Counted from the stretch's first letter, positions 1-11,086 are shown. The stretch is 64,000 nt of DNA from Linanthus parryae (GCA_023055425.1 JALGPY010000005.1:89073495-89137494), one strand, 5' to 3'. Program-made: numbers and translations. Notes: generated by a model from the sequence alone, not told the origin.

Positions 1-1485
1 AATCCCAAACCATTAAAAGGAAAATGTCAGTACTGTCGGACCATTGGCCACGTAATTAGTGAATGCCCCGACTTCAAACGAGCATACCCAAATGTTGTTT
101 TCCCACCCCCACCTCCTAGGCAAAACCGCCCTTATGCCCACACCGCCACTGCCTCTACCGCCAACACCTCATCCTATCTCATCGATAGTGGCGCCTCCCA
201 CCACGTCATTCAAGATCTTAACACCCTCTCACTTCATACTCCATATGACGGACCCGATGACCTTGTCATAGGCGATGGCTCAACTTTACCCATCACCCAT
301 AATGGTTCTTTTTCTATTCTCTCATCCTCTCACCCTCTTTTATTTAATAATGTGCTTGTTGTTCCTTCAATTTCTCGCAACCTAATTTCCGTATCTCAAT
401 TTTGTAAGGATAACAATGCTATTTCTTTATTCAAACCAACTTCCTTTTGTTTTAAGGCAACTTCGACGGGTGAAATCCTTCTCCAAGGCCAGTTTCTAGA
501 TGGCGTCTATCAATGGCAACCACCCACCGCGCAACCACAAGCCTTCCACTCCAACACCTCGTCCTCTTCCGACTTGTGGCATGCTTGGTTAGGACACCCC
601 TCCAATGCAACCCTTAAATTTTTAAGTTCTACTTACAATTTTGGTATTTCCCGTTTCCCGCATTGTAATTCATGCTTAGTCAATAAAAGCCACAAACTTC
701 CATTTGCAACTTCCACTCTCCATTCTTGGCCTCTCTTGATTTAATTTACTCTGACGTATGGACATCCCCAGTTGTTTCTCATGACTCATACAAATATTAT
801 GTGCTTTTTGTTGACCATCATACTCACTACATATGGCTTTATCCCGTCAAACACAAATCCGATACACTAACAACATTTCAACGTTTCAAAGCCATCATCG
901 AAAAATATTTTCAAAAACCGATTCGACAATTTTACTCGGACAATGGTGGTGAATATGTCAAATTAAACCCATCCCTCCTTAATGATGGGATAACCCATCT
1001 CACTTCCCCGCCACACACCCTAGAACATAATGGGTTTGTCGAAAGACGCCATCGCCATATTGTTGAAACTGGCCTCGCCCTTCTCACCCATGCCCAAATG
1101 CCAAACACATTCTGGCCTTACGCGTTCGCTACTGCCACCTACCTAATAAAACGCTTACCCACAACAAACCTCAACAATAAAACACCCTATCACTTGCTTT
1201 TCGGTCAAGACCCAAACTACCGTAAGCTTTGACCTTTTGGTTGTTTGTGCTACCCATGGCTCCGCCCATACATCAACCATAAACTCGAACCCAAATCCAC
1301 ACCATGTGTCTTTGTGGGATACTCATCCACTCAAAGTGCCTACTTATGTTATGACCCATCTAACAAAAAAACTGTACATATCCAGGCATGTCCGCTTCAT
1401 TGAACACGAGTTCCCTTTTGCTAAACTTACCAACAGCACATCCAACTCTCTCCCAACGCCTAACCAATGGTGCCATCTTACCGTG
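1..1485 (+). pseudogene. Ty1/copia gag-pol fragment (zinc knuckle, protease, integrase), frameshifted
   Basis: The left window edge cuts into a copia polyprotein. Frame 1 reads a CCHC zinc knuckle (CQYCRTIGHVISEC, about 25-66), then an aspartic protease site (LIDSGASHHV, about 178-207), then a GAG-pre-integrase segment with WHAWLGHP (about 577-600). Near 720-744 the frame shifts to frame 3, which carries the integrase core: a first Asp in YSDVW, a second in FYSDNGGEY and the Glu in HNGFVERRHRH (about 1030). A second shift near 1232 breaks the integrase C-terminal part, which still reads as copia-like (FVGY and SRHVRFIEHEFPF similarity) to about 1450. Reverse transcriptase and RNase H are absent, and no LTR is seen at the right end. 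It is a dead fragment, from a copia lineage different from those at 16-62 kb. Confidence 0.85.
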
Positions 1486-1578
1486 CCTCTCCTTGAACCC
1501 TCCCTGCCCATAATCATAATCATAGCAATGGACTTGATTTGTGCCATTTGTTGCTTGATTGGGTTTGACATCCTTAAT

Positions 1579-1624
1579 AACACATTTTGGATGGAAGCTA
1601 TAACACATTTTGGATGGAAGCTAT
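1579..1624. repeat. 23-bp perfect tandem duplication at the left end of the PAL fragment
   Basis: A 23-base unit occurs twice back to back (1579-1601 and 1602-1624). Its sequence corresponds to the PAL codons around HILDGSYY, so the duplication lies inside PAL-derived DNA exactly where homology begins after the copia fragment. It looks like a repair scar at the junction. Confidence 0.8.
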
Positions 1625-1950
1625 TATATCAAGGCGGCGCAAAATTTACACGAGATGGATCCTCTGTAGAAACCAAAACAGGATAGGTATGCCCTCAGAA
1701 CATCACCCCAATGCTTGGACCGCAGATTGAAGTCATCCGAACATCAACTAAATATATCGAGAGAGAAATAAACTCGGGAAATGACAACCCTTTGATCAAT
1801 GTTTCTAGGAACAAGGCCTTACATGGTGGAAATTTTCAAGGTAAACCTATTGGGGTCTCCATGGATATTACTCGTTCGAAAATTGCTGCAATTGGGACCG
1901 CATGTTCGCAAAATTCTCCGAGCTTGTTAATGACTTTTACAACAATGGTT
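1579..1950 (+). pseudogene. PAL: PAL exon-2 fragment
   Basis: About 370 bases match the middle of PAL exon 2: [11 protein letters not shown], then [60 protein letters not shown], and out-of-frame similarity to [16 protein letters not shown] up to about 1950. It carries a TAG in place of Gln in DPLQKPK (about 1672) and lost one base in SPQWLGP (near 1710). The larger PAL pseudogene at 5005-10224 contains the same stretch, but the two copies differ at many sites, so this is a separate diverged duplicate. It is bounded on the left by copia DNA and on the right by a GGATCGG-rich repeat. Confidence 0.85.
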
Positions 1951-2342
1951 TCGGATCGGGTTGGATTCGGACCGGATTTTGCCGGATTCGAATCGAGTTA
2001 TCTATCGGATCATGTTAAACAGTATTTTAGTTCATCTAACCTAAAATTATTATCAATTAAAATCAAAAGTGGATTAACATACACTTACGTCTATAATTTT
2101 ATCAATTTATTCACAATGAAATTATTGATGTATTAAGCTGAGGATGTTATTTGAAATAAACATAATAAATTTTATATATGTAGTTATATTAACACATGGA
2201 TATTATTGGATTTATTAGGTATGACAACCTAATCGGATCGGATTTCACGGATCACAAAACTAGTGATCCATATTTGGATCTGCTCGATTAGGATCGGATC
2301 ATGAGAATATCGGATCAGATCAGACCCAATTGCTACCCGTCA
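1951..2342. repeat. GGATCGGATC-rich degenerate MITE-like repeat
   Basis: Two blocks dense in CGGATC/GGATTCGG words (1951-2010 and 2233-2330) flank an AT-rich centre. The right end (AATTGCTACCC) resembles the end of the better preserved element at 57210-57950 (CATTGCCATCC). PAL homology stops exactly where the left block starts, so it probably inserted into or truncated the PAL fragment. No clean terminal inverted repeat or target duplication could be traced here. Confidence 0.4.
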
Positions 2343-3059
2343 TTTCTTCAGATAATCAATATATACACTTTTTTTTAGACAAATGTATACACATTTAAAC
2401 ATAAAAAATAAAATAGAAATAAACAATCTTGTGGAACGCCTCAATTAATCGGACCTATTTTGTGAATAGGTTCGATTAATCGGATCCAATTTGTGAATAT
2501 ATGTCTCATTAATCGGAGCTATTTTGTAAATATACTTAATTAACTGGAGCTATGTTGTGAATATATGTTTCTCATTAAAAAGAAATAAAAAACCTCGCAA
2601 AGAACGATAAATCATCTACATAATAAGTTACTATGAGGAATAATTTATCTCTCAAAATATGATTTCTAGAAGAGTTTATCCTCATCATATTTTAGAAACT
2701 AAACACTTCATAAATATTTGAAAAAAAAAATCTAATTTTTTTTGAACAGATCGTGTCCGAAGGCACGGGTTGTGCACTAGTAATAAATAAATAAGTCATG
2801 GCTCACTAAGAGAGAGTAATGTACTCCTATTACCGTGCAGGACTGCAGGTTAGCATGTTGCATGTCATGACCCACAAAGCCACTCCACCAAATCACCTTC
2901 TATCGGAAGCAATGGCCTCAATTTGTCAATCACCAACCCTCGAACACCAACCAGAACTCCAAAAGTATAATATCAAAACCCCCAGCACCAACTCGCAAGT
3001 CACAAAACTCACAAGTCACGGAGTCCTTCAGATCTCCAGTGTCCACCGCATATAAACCT
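2343..3059. other. AT-rich intergenic DNA with a candidate Helitron 3' terminus
   Basis: No gene is seen. Three diverged direct copies of a phrase like TTAATCGGA-CTATTTTGTGAATA run from about 2440 to 2570. At 2750-2780 a short GC-rich hairpin-like stretch (around GTGTCCGAAGGCACGGG) is followed by CTAG at 2777-2780 and then T, the layout of a Helitron 3' end. No matching 5' TC end was identified. The remainder, 2781-3059, shows no recognisable coding potential. Confidence 0.35.
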
Positions 3060-4674
3060 TTCCAATTTGGGTAATTTATAAGTTTTCACCCTCGGGTATA
3101 TGTAATTAGGCAACTCATACCCCTGATGTTCATCAATTGATAGAGAACACCCTTATTTTGTGCAATAATAATTACAAATTATACCCCTACGTCCATTTCC
3201 GTTAGGGAACCGTTATGTTATAGTGAAGTTCACTTTTGGGGTATTTTATTCCCATTTTACCCCTAAATTTTGGTAATTTACACTTATTACCCTCAATTTT
3301 AGGTAAATATGCAATGCACACCCTTACTCTTTGTCAATTGACATGGAACAACCCCATTTTGCGAGTTGGCTGTGGGGTACACCTTTGGGTGTTAGGTTCA
3401 TGCTTATTAACCTATAGAAACTTGTATATTATATACCACTAAATTGTATGAATTTTTATCTCTCTATGGATGGTTATAAATTATTACATATAACATTCTG
3501 TTGTTGTCAAAAGGTTAACTTTGTCGACAATGAAAACCAACACTGAGTGAATAAGTTTTATTTAACAAAATTAATTATGATTGAGTACTTGTCAAATATC
3601 AACATCAATCTGTAGTTGGTTTACTAGAATGATAATAATTTTTTTAAAGCCAAACTAAATAATATCATCGAAAATTATTCGAAGCTAAAATATAGAGGAT
3701 TATAGTAAATTTTTTTTGTTAAAGATTATAGTAGTTAATACAACCCAAGTTTATTTACATCCAAGTGTTGAATAAAAAAAATTAAACATTCAGCTTGCTG
3801 TAATATAATAAAAATGTTTTTGTCAACAGTAGAAAGACACATAAGATACAAAGAGATACGTAGCAAACAGACACAATTCTATTACTATCTAGCAACACCT
3901 TAAATAAATCACAAAAGATAATAAATTAAAAAGACTTTCCTTTTGTGTCTTCCCCTCCCCCCTCTCTCTATGTCAACTGAATAATGTGTAGTACTGAACC
4001 CACCTAAAACGTTTTATGCATATGTTTGCGCATCTATTGGATGACTCATTTTTTTGGACTTGCAGAGATGAACTTTACACATATGCGATATTTTTTTCAT
4101 CCGAGTTGAGTGCTTTCAATAAGTTACGGTAGACTGGTTAAATCTAAATCTTTTTTCATCCACCGCCATCAGAGAGTCACGTAGGGGACTATCTGGTGTC
4201 AATAACAAAGAATTTTGTTAGTGCCCCATTAGAGAACCACGTGGTGCTCTACAACCAATAAAAATGCAAAAATTAAACAAATTGACATTGATTAGTAGAC
4301 ACTCATTGGTTGTAGAGCACCATGTGGTGATTTTGGAGCACTAAAAAATTGCTCGCAATAATATTATTGAAGTCTTAAATGAACCAACAAATCATGGGTA
4401 GATTGTTCTTTGTCGTACTTATCCATTTTTTATTAGAGTATGTCTAAATTAAGGGTACCCAATGCCTATTTACCATAACCACAAGGTGCTTTGTGTACCC
4501 TACAAATATTGAGTAAAAGTACAAGGACAAATTAGTACTTTCGCATTTTCCGTCCATGACCGTTACAAACCATCCAAAATAGGGGTGCCACCTGTCAATT
4601 GATGAGCCGTAAGGGTAGGATTTTCCTATTTACATAAACCTAGGGGTCCAAATTGTAAATTACCCTTCCAATTT
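3060..4674. mobile_element. Non-autonomous Mutator-like element with 9-bp target duplication
   Basis: The element runs 3069-4665 and is flanked by identical 9-mers TTCCAATTT (3060-3068 and 4666-4674). Both ends start GGGTAATTTA-AA when read inward. Similarity between the 5' end and the reverse complement of the 3' end continues for at least 50 bases (GGGTAATTTATAAG, later TCATCAATTGA shared about 75 bases in), so the terminal inverted repeats are long, as is typical of Mutator-like elements. The interior is AT-rich, has no transposase, and contains another end-like block (about 3235-3370) and a small nested MITE (4220-4342). Confidence 0.8.
4220..4342. mobile_element. Small MITE with about 39-bp terminal inverted repeats
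   Basis: Inside the Mutator-like element, a sequence beginning AGTGCCCCATTAGAGAACCA pairs with the reverse complement of one ending GATTTTGGAGCACT. The inner arms GTGCTCTACAACCAAT and ATTGGTTGTAGAGCAC are perfectly complementary. The total is about 123 bases with a short AT-rich loop and no coding potential. Superfamily is uncertain; flanking T/A residues would allow a 2-3 bp target duplication. Confidence 0.6.
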
Positions 4675-4690
4675 CAATAATCAAATGGGT

Positions 4691-4759
4691 AATGATTCTT
4701 ACAAAGCGGAAAATGATAGTGGCTTTGTAAGAATCATTTTCTGCTTTGTAAGAATCATT
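4691..4759. repeat. 17-bp perfect inverted repeat plus a third direct copy upstream of PAL
   Basis: AATGATTCTTACAAAGC (4691-4707) is followed 14 bases later by its perfect reverse complement (4722-4738), and the reverse complement recurs at 4743-4759. It lies about 250 bases before the PAL start codon, between the Mutator-like element and the PAL leader. GATTCTTACAAAGC also recurs near 8289 in the PAL intron, which suggests a dispersed MITE terminus rather than a promoter element. Confidence 0.65.
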
Positions 4760-5434
4760 ATCCTAATTAAATTTCAGGAAATTAATCCCCGAACTCCTCC
4801 CTCTCTCTCCACAAATCCTCCTCTTCCTCGCACATATTATGTAATTGAACTTGTGGGTTTTTGTGGAATTTGCATCTTCTTCACATACATTTCACAATTT
4901 AGAAAACGACAAGCTAATTTCCCAATTTCTCCCCAGTTTACCGCTCTTGAATTCATCCGTACATCCCATACTTAATTCTTGCCGAGTCGGTTATTGAAAT
5001 TGAGATGGAAAACGGAAGAAGGAACCCCGGTTTCTGCGTCGAGGATCCCCTGAATTGGGGAATGGCGGCGGAGGCAATGAAGGGGAGTCATTTGGATGAG
5101 GTGAAGCGCATGGTGAAGGAGTACCGGAATCTGGTGGTTCGACTCGGCGGCGAGACCTTGACCATATCACAGGTGCCGGAAATCGCTGGCAGGGGAGTTG
5201 ACGTGAAGGTGGAGCTGCGGATTCTTCGGGGCCGGAGTGAAGGCTAGCAGTGAGTGGGTAATGGAGAGCATGAGCAAAGGGACGGATAGTTATGGCGTGA
5301 CTACTAGTTTTTGTGCTACTTCTCACCGGAGGACCGACCAAACAGGGTGGTGCCCTTCAGAAGGAACTTACTAGGTACCCCCTCAACAATCTCTCTTTCT
5401 TCAATTTGAATGTTTTTAAACATTTGATTTCATT

Positions 5435-7347
5435 TGTTAGAAACATTGACTTGCAATCAAAGTCAGAGAAGTACAAGGAATTGTTTCCAATTTGGGCGGT
5501 GGTAAAGTGATAGTTTTGGAAGTAAAGACCACCGCCCCCAAATTGGTACATTATTTAAATGCATTGGTTTAGTAACACATTTAGTACACATAGTGGGTTT
5601 TTCGAGAGATTTGTGCGAGTGTGTGTCAAGGTGTGGGTGTTTGGTTTCGGGTCGCCGCCGTGGCCGTTGCGGCCACGACATGCATTGTAATCGGGTTCTC
5701 TTCTCAATAAAATATCTGGTTCTGGCCTGTGGATTAGCTAGCGGGTTCGTTACGAATTCGTTAGTGAACCACGTTAAATATCGTTCTCGTTCTTGTTTCG
5801 CTTTCGTCGTTCTTGCTCGAATACCCACATGTTATAACAAGCTGGTAACAGAGCTCTGAAACAGGAGTTCTGTTACAACAAACTGGTATCAGAGCAAGGG
5901 TTCCAAGATCTAGGTGGAGCCAAGAGCTAGAGTTTCACGTTTTGGTGGAACTCAAAGCTAGGGTCTCGTGATTCAGGTGGAGCAGGCTATCGGGAGTAAT
6001 GTTTCGAGATTTCTCCAAGAACGATGTCTGGTTTGGCGATCAAGATCGATTTGTTCATGAGAGAGAAGCAGGTACACCCACCATCTGTAGCCCCATGGAG
6101 GGGGCTATCTGGGCTTTTGTTGGAGCAATTTGGCGCGCATCAGATTAGGCGTGCAAGGGATCTGGCAAGTCCAACATGCATTCGGTTTCGGCGCGAATCT
6201 GGCGGTTCACGCGCATCTGCGTTCTGGCGATTGACGTTCAGGCGCAACCCAGCTCCCGGCGTGGAGCATCTGGCGTGTGAATTGAATCTGGTTCTGGCTC
6301 ATGCGTTGCAGGAACTCGTTGGAGTTGGAGCAACGACATGGAGCATCAGGCGCGTGAGATTTCTAGCACGCACATCCGGTTCTGGTTCTGGCGCGCATTA
6401 TGCACGAGTTTGTTCTGGCGTGCATCTGTTTGGTTTTTGGAGCGTGTAATCTGGCGCGATCTGTTTCTGGCGAGCATCTGGCGCATCTGAGGCATACGGG
6501 GCATATCAGGCACGACAAATCTATTTGGGCACTTGTGATTAGGGGCATCGGGTCTGGTAAGTAATCACATCTGGGCACTTGTCGTGGTGCATCTGTTTGG
6601 CGCAATTGGGCGCATCTGGAATACATTCGGTACTGCTTTCTCAGTGAATGTATTCGAGTCTGGTTCTAGGTGGAGCATTTGTTTCTGTTACCGGAAGTGC
6701 AACCACATCGGGCGCATTCGTTGTAGGAACGCATGGTAGTTGGAGCAACGATTTAGCAATTCGGGTTCGGCATTAGCTGCGAATATCTGTTTAGGGAGGC
6801 GTGCTTGTTTCTGGTTCAGGGAGACGCATTCGTTTCTGGATTGAGGAGAGGAACATCAGGTTCAGGTTTCGGGTTGGAGATGATTCAAGTCAAGGTAGAG
6901 ATTTGTTAGAAACATTGACTTGCAATCAAAGTCAGAGAAGTACAAGGAATAGTTTCCAATTTGGGCGGTGGTGCAGCAATAGTTTTGGAAGTAAAGACCA
7001 CCGCCCCAAATTGGTACATTATTTAAATGCATTGGTTTAGTAACACTTGCAGTACACACAGTGGGTTTCTTGAGAGATTTGTGCGAGTGTGTGTCAGTGT
7101 GTGGGTGTTTGGTTTCGGGTCGTCGCCGTGGTCGTTGTGGCCACGGCGTGCATTGTAATCGGGTTGTCTTCTCAATAAAATATCTGGTTCAGGCCGTGGA
7201 TTAGTTAGCGGGTTCATTACGAATTCGTTAGTGAACCACGTTAAATATTTGTCTCGTTCTTGTTTCGCTTTCGTCGTTCTTGCTCGAATACCCACAGATT
7301 ATAACAAGCTGGTAATAGAGCTCTGAAACAGGAGTTCTGTTACAACA
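5435..7347 (+). mobile_element. Complete non-coding LTR retrotransposon (TRIM/LARD-like) in the PAL intron
   Basis: Two near-identical LTRs, 5435-5880 and 6904-7347 (446 and 444 bases), both start TGTTAGAAAC and end GTTACAACA. The element is flanked by a perfect 5-bp target duplication TCATT (5430-5434 and 7348-7352). Two bases after the first LTR is TGGTATCAGAGC (5883-5894), the primer site matching initiator tRNA-Met. The internal 1.0 kb has no gag or pol. It is GC-rich and full of degenerate words such as TCTGGCG and GCGCATCTG, so it may carry captured or repeat-derived DNA. Being intact and only slightly diverged between LTRs, it inserted fairly recently and must have used enzymes from another element. 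Confidence 0.92.
5883..5894 (+). other. Primer binding site (initiator tRNA-Met) of the intronic LTR element
   Basis: TGGTATCAGAGC sits two bases after the first LTR end, as expected for minus-strand DNA priming in copia-like elements. Confidence 0.85.
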
Positions 7348-7670
7348 TCATTTATTTCTGAAGAAGAAAAACTATTATGGTTGCTCAAAATTTTGTTTTA
7401 AAATGTGCTATTATATAGTACTATATAGTAGTATGCGGTGAACTCAAAAATCTATGTAGAACTGTTAATATCTTATATGAATTCCTGTGGCGGAGCTAGG
7501 AATTAGGAATAGCTGGGGCCTATGTCGATGACCGGGTCACAAGTGCAAGAATTTTGAAACAGTTTGTGCAGTTAGTAAAAGGACACCACTATCAAAATGT
7601 TCAAAATCAGGGGTATTATTGGAAAACTCCGGGGCGGCAAATGACACACACCCTTTGGGTAGCTATGTCC

Positions 7671-7930
7671 TACCAGTCTGTCCCAGTTCTTTCTTCCTAA
7701 TTTGACTTTTGTCACTATTTACTGGGTCAATTTGACCCTGTGATTTGAATAGCAGAGCGATGTAATTTTTTGATAACTTTTTCACAGTGTTGTAGAGTAA
7801 AAGTTGCTCTATAATATGGTGAAAAAATTATCAAAAAATCGTATTTTTGCTATCCATATCACCCGGTCAAAGTGACTCAGATACGAGTCAAAAAAGTCAG
7901 ATGAGAAGAAAGAGCAGGGACGGACTGGTA
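7671..7930. mobile_element. Stowaway MITE, copy 1 (PAL intron)
   Basis: The element is 7673-7928, flanked by TA dinucleotides. Its ends CCAGTCTGTCCC and GGGACGGACTGG are inverted repeats. The interior shares the pattern of the copies at 12969, 14595 and 55619: CACCCGGTCAAAGTGAC, a central ACTCTACAACACCATG-type palindrome, and gacttttGtcactattTactGGGTCA near one end. It has no coding capacity, and mobilisation would need a Tc1/mariner transposase supplied elsewhere. Confidence 0.8.
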
Positions 7931-8555
7931 ATGAATTCTACAACAAATTGAAAGCACTCAACTTTGGACCAGTTCGATTTTTAAGCATGCGCTTTCATGT
8001 AGAATCTACAATACTACAGCAACAAATTTAAAGCACTCGCCTTTAGACCTACTCACATTTTAAACACGTCTTTCATTAATTCTACTATACACAGGCGGCT
8101 CATGGCTAATTCAATTAGGAAGAATTATATTCTGATAATCTTTCATCGCATTTTTGAACAGTATTTATTAACATCTTAAGTTTGGATCTTGAAACCTAAT
8201 CTCAATGAATTGTCTACTTCGGCATGTCAGTAAAATGTTCACATTGAATTTAGTAATAGAAACCTGTCATTTTCCCTAAGGGGATTGATTCTTACAAAGC
8301 ATAAAACGATTCATACAAAACCACTAACATTATTTATGCATCTACTGACCAATGTAAATTTCATAATGGTTGGAGGGTTGCACCATAAACAATTCATCAA
8401 ATAATTCACACCCATATGTGTGAAGTTGCTTCAATTCGAGAAAGAAGAATTACAGCTTACAGTATTTCTGGAATCATCATATATAGTTATCGAGAATCCT
8501 AAAATTGTTTGTGAACATAATCCCTAATTTTGTAAATCGTTTCTTCTTTCACCAG
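7931..8555 (+). other. Remaining 3' part of the PAL intron
   Basis: AT-rich intron sequence with no gene. Two diverged copies of a phrase like TACAACAAATT-AAAGCACTC (near 7941 and 8022) form a local duplication, and a GATTCTTACAAAGC motif shared with 4691 occurs near 8289. It ends in a pyrimidine-rich TTCTTCTTTCACCAG acceptor. Confidence 0.6.
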
Positions 8556-10224
8556 GTTCTTGAAATGCTGGAATATTTGGGAATGGGACGGAGTCTTGCC
8601 ACACATTGCCACAATCCGCCACAAGGGCAGCTATGCTTGTTAGGATCAACACCCTCCTCCAAGGCTACTCTGGAATCCGGTTCGAGATATTGGAAGCCAT
8701 TTCACAATTCCTCAACGCCAACATAACCCCATGTTTTCCGCTGCGCGGCACAATCACCGCCTCCGGCGACCTCGTGCCGCTCTCCTACATCGCCGGAATT
8801 CTCACCGGTCGCCCTAACTCAAGGGCAGTAGGCTCTCATGGGGAGACCCTTCAAGCCAATGAAGCCTTTCAGCTTGCTGGTGTTGAAGGAGGCTTCTTCG
8901 AGCTTCAGCCCAAGGAAGGCCTTGCACTTGTCAATTGGCTTCTATGGTTCTGTTTGAGGCCAACATACTTGCTGTTCTATCTGAAGTTCTATCAGCAGTA
9001 TTCGCTGAAGTCATGCAAGGAAAGCCTGAATTCACAGACCATTTGACACACAAGTTAAAGCACCACCCTGGACAAATTGAAACTGCACCTGGATGGAAGC
9101 TATTATATCAAGGCGGCACAAAAGTTACATGAGATGGATCCTCTGCAGAAACCAAAACAAGATAGGTATGCTCTAAGAACATCACCCCAATGGCTTGGAC
9201 CGCAGATTGAGGTCATCTGAACGTCGACTAAATCTATCGAGAGAGAAATAAACTCGGTCAATGAAAACCCTTTGATCGATGTTTCAAGGAACAAGGCCGT
9301 ACACGGTGGCAATTTCCAAGGTACCCCTATTGGGGTCTCCATGGACAATACCCGTTTGGCAATTGCTGCAATTGGGAAAATCATGTTCGCACAATTTTCC
9401 GAGCTTGTGAATGACTTTTACAACAATGGGTTGCCGTCAAATCTATCTGGATTGCTATGGCTTCCTACTGCTCTGAGCTTCAGTTTCTTGCAAATCCTGT
9501 TACCAATCATGTCCAAAGTGCCGAACAACATAACCAAGATGTTAACTCTTTGGGACTTACCTCGTCAAGAAAAACTGCTGAAGCAATTGATATCTTGAAG
9601 CTCATGTCTTCCACTTTCGTAGTGGCGCTCTGTCAGTCCATTGATTTGAGGCATCTGGAAGAGAACATGAGGAAGACAGTTAAGGACACCATAAGTCAGG
9701 TCGCGAAGCGTGTTCTAACCACAGGTTCTGGCGGAGAACTCCATCCTTCAAGGTTTTGCGAGAAGGACTTACTTAGGGTCATTGATCGCGAGTACATCTT
9801 TGCATACATTGATGACCCCTGTAGCGCCACCTATCCTTTGATGCAAAACCTAAGGGAAGTTCTTGTGGAACATGCCTTCAAGAGCGGTGAAGCTGAGAAG
9901 AACTTGGACACTTCAATCTTCCAAAAGATATCAGCCTTTGAGGAGGAACTAAAGGCTGTTCTGCCTAAAGAGGTGGAGGGTACTCGAGCAGCTGCTGAGA
10001 GTGGGAATCTGGATATACCAAACCGTATCAGCGAGTGTCGTTCTTATCCATTGTACAAGTTTGTGAGGGAGGAACTTGGGACCATGCTTCTGACAGGAGA
10101 GAAGGTGACGTCACCAGGAGAGGATTTTGACAAGGTGTTCTCTGCTATCTGCAAGGGAGAGATTATTGATCCTTTGTTGGACTGTCTCCAGAGTTGGAAT
10201 GGTGCTCCTCTTCCTCTCTGTTGA

Positions 10225-11086
10225 AACTGTTGTATGTAACCAAATTTGATTTTGTCGCAAAGGACTCGTCTATTCATTTATACAAGATCAGGTAAACATG
10301 TAAGAATTATGTACAAGCCTTATTGCATGCTAGTGTCAGGTAGGTAATAATGGAACTAATTTCTTTTCAGGTTATACTTGCGCGAACTGAATTATATTTT
10401 GTTTTCGTTTATTCATAGGCCAAGTTCATTCAAATAACTAATGGTTACGTTGTTTTTATTTCAATGCCAATTATTCTGTATTGATCATAGCACTTTTGTA
10501 TTATATCTTTGGTAGGACAAATATGTCAGACTGAAGCGGGTGTTCCAGAATATTACGTGCCTTGCCTCCCTCCTGGAGCTCGTATCGACCAAGAAAAGTA
10601 AGGACAATATTGGTATGGTTAACATTGATATCGTGATACATATATGTAAGTGTAAGCATATAGTATAAATCATGACATTGCTAGCATCTGTATTATTCAT
10701 TGATATCGTGAATTGTATGGTCTTGCTTGGTAAGTTACCATATCATATACATACATGAAGCATGATTTATTGTACTGTTCTATATAGCCAATATGCATCT
10801 GTGTCCGAGATCCAGAGAAATTCTGAAACAATATGGTCTTGCTTGTTAAAGTTATTGGCATTTTTGGATGAGAGCAAGTGGCAGACTATTGGGCTTGTTT
10901 TGAATCATGACGCACATTGATCACAAGAGTTTTCTGAAACAATTGTAGAATCAAACTTTATTTATTCTTGGGAAAATGCATCAACATAAATCGACTAAAA
11001 GAAATTCACGGATACAAAAGATAATAAACTGAAAATCACACGGCAGCGGAAGGCAGGCTGAGATGGTTTGGAAACTTATTGCCAGC
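10225..11086. other. Intergenic DNA between PAL pseudogene and P450
   Basis: No coding sequence or structured repeat was recognised. The first 100-150 bases are presumably the old PAL 3' untranslated region. The right end lies downstream of the P450 stop on the opposite strand, so the two genes are convergent. Confidence 0.5.

Larger units (their letters stand above)
5005..10224 (+). pseudogene. PAL: Phenylalanine ammonia-lyase pseudogene (two exons, several disabling lesions)
   Basis: PAL deaminates L-phenylalanine to trans-cinnamate, the entry step of phenylpropanoid metabolism. Exon 1 (5005-5374) starts [20 protein letters not shown] and reads in frame to VKVEL. It then has an indel (about 5217-5235) and a 4-base GACC duplication near 5333, and ends at a good AG|GT donor in the normal PAL position. 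Exon 2 (8556-10224) starts after CACCAG, has one extra A near 8564, and keeps the ASG triad that forms the MIO cofactor ([11 protein letters not shown], near 8760). Relative to plant PAL it has lost about 22 bases at 8935 (the NGTAVGSG loop), 17 near 9080, and 43 near 9450 (GRNPSLDYGFKG). It also has a TGA for Arg near 9216. The C-terminus (9457-10224) is intact and ends [10 protein letters not shown]. It cannot make active enzyme. Its intron (5375-8555) is enlarged by transposons. Confidence 0.93.

Noticed and set aside
1344..1608. Minus-strand ORFs over the copia fragment
   Set aside because: They are shadows of the plus-strand integrase C-terminal region and PAL fragment.
6024..6449. A gene in the core of the intronic LTR element
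   Set aside because: The 141-codon frame is made of degenerate GCGCATCTGG-type words; no domain, and frames on both strands are equally open.
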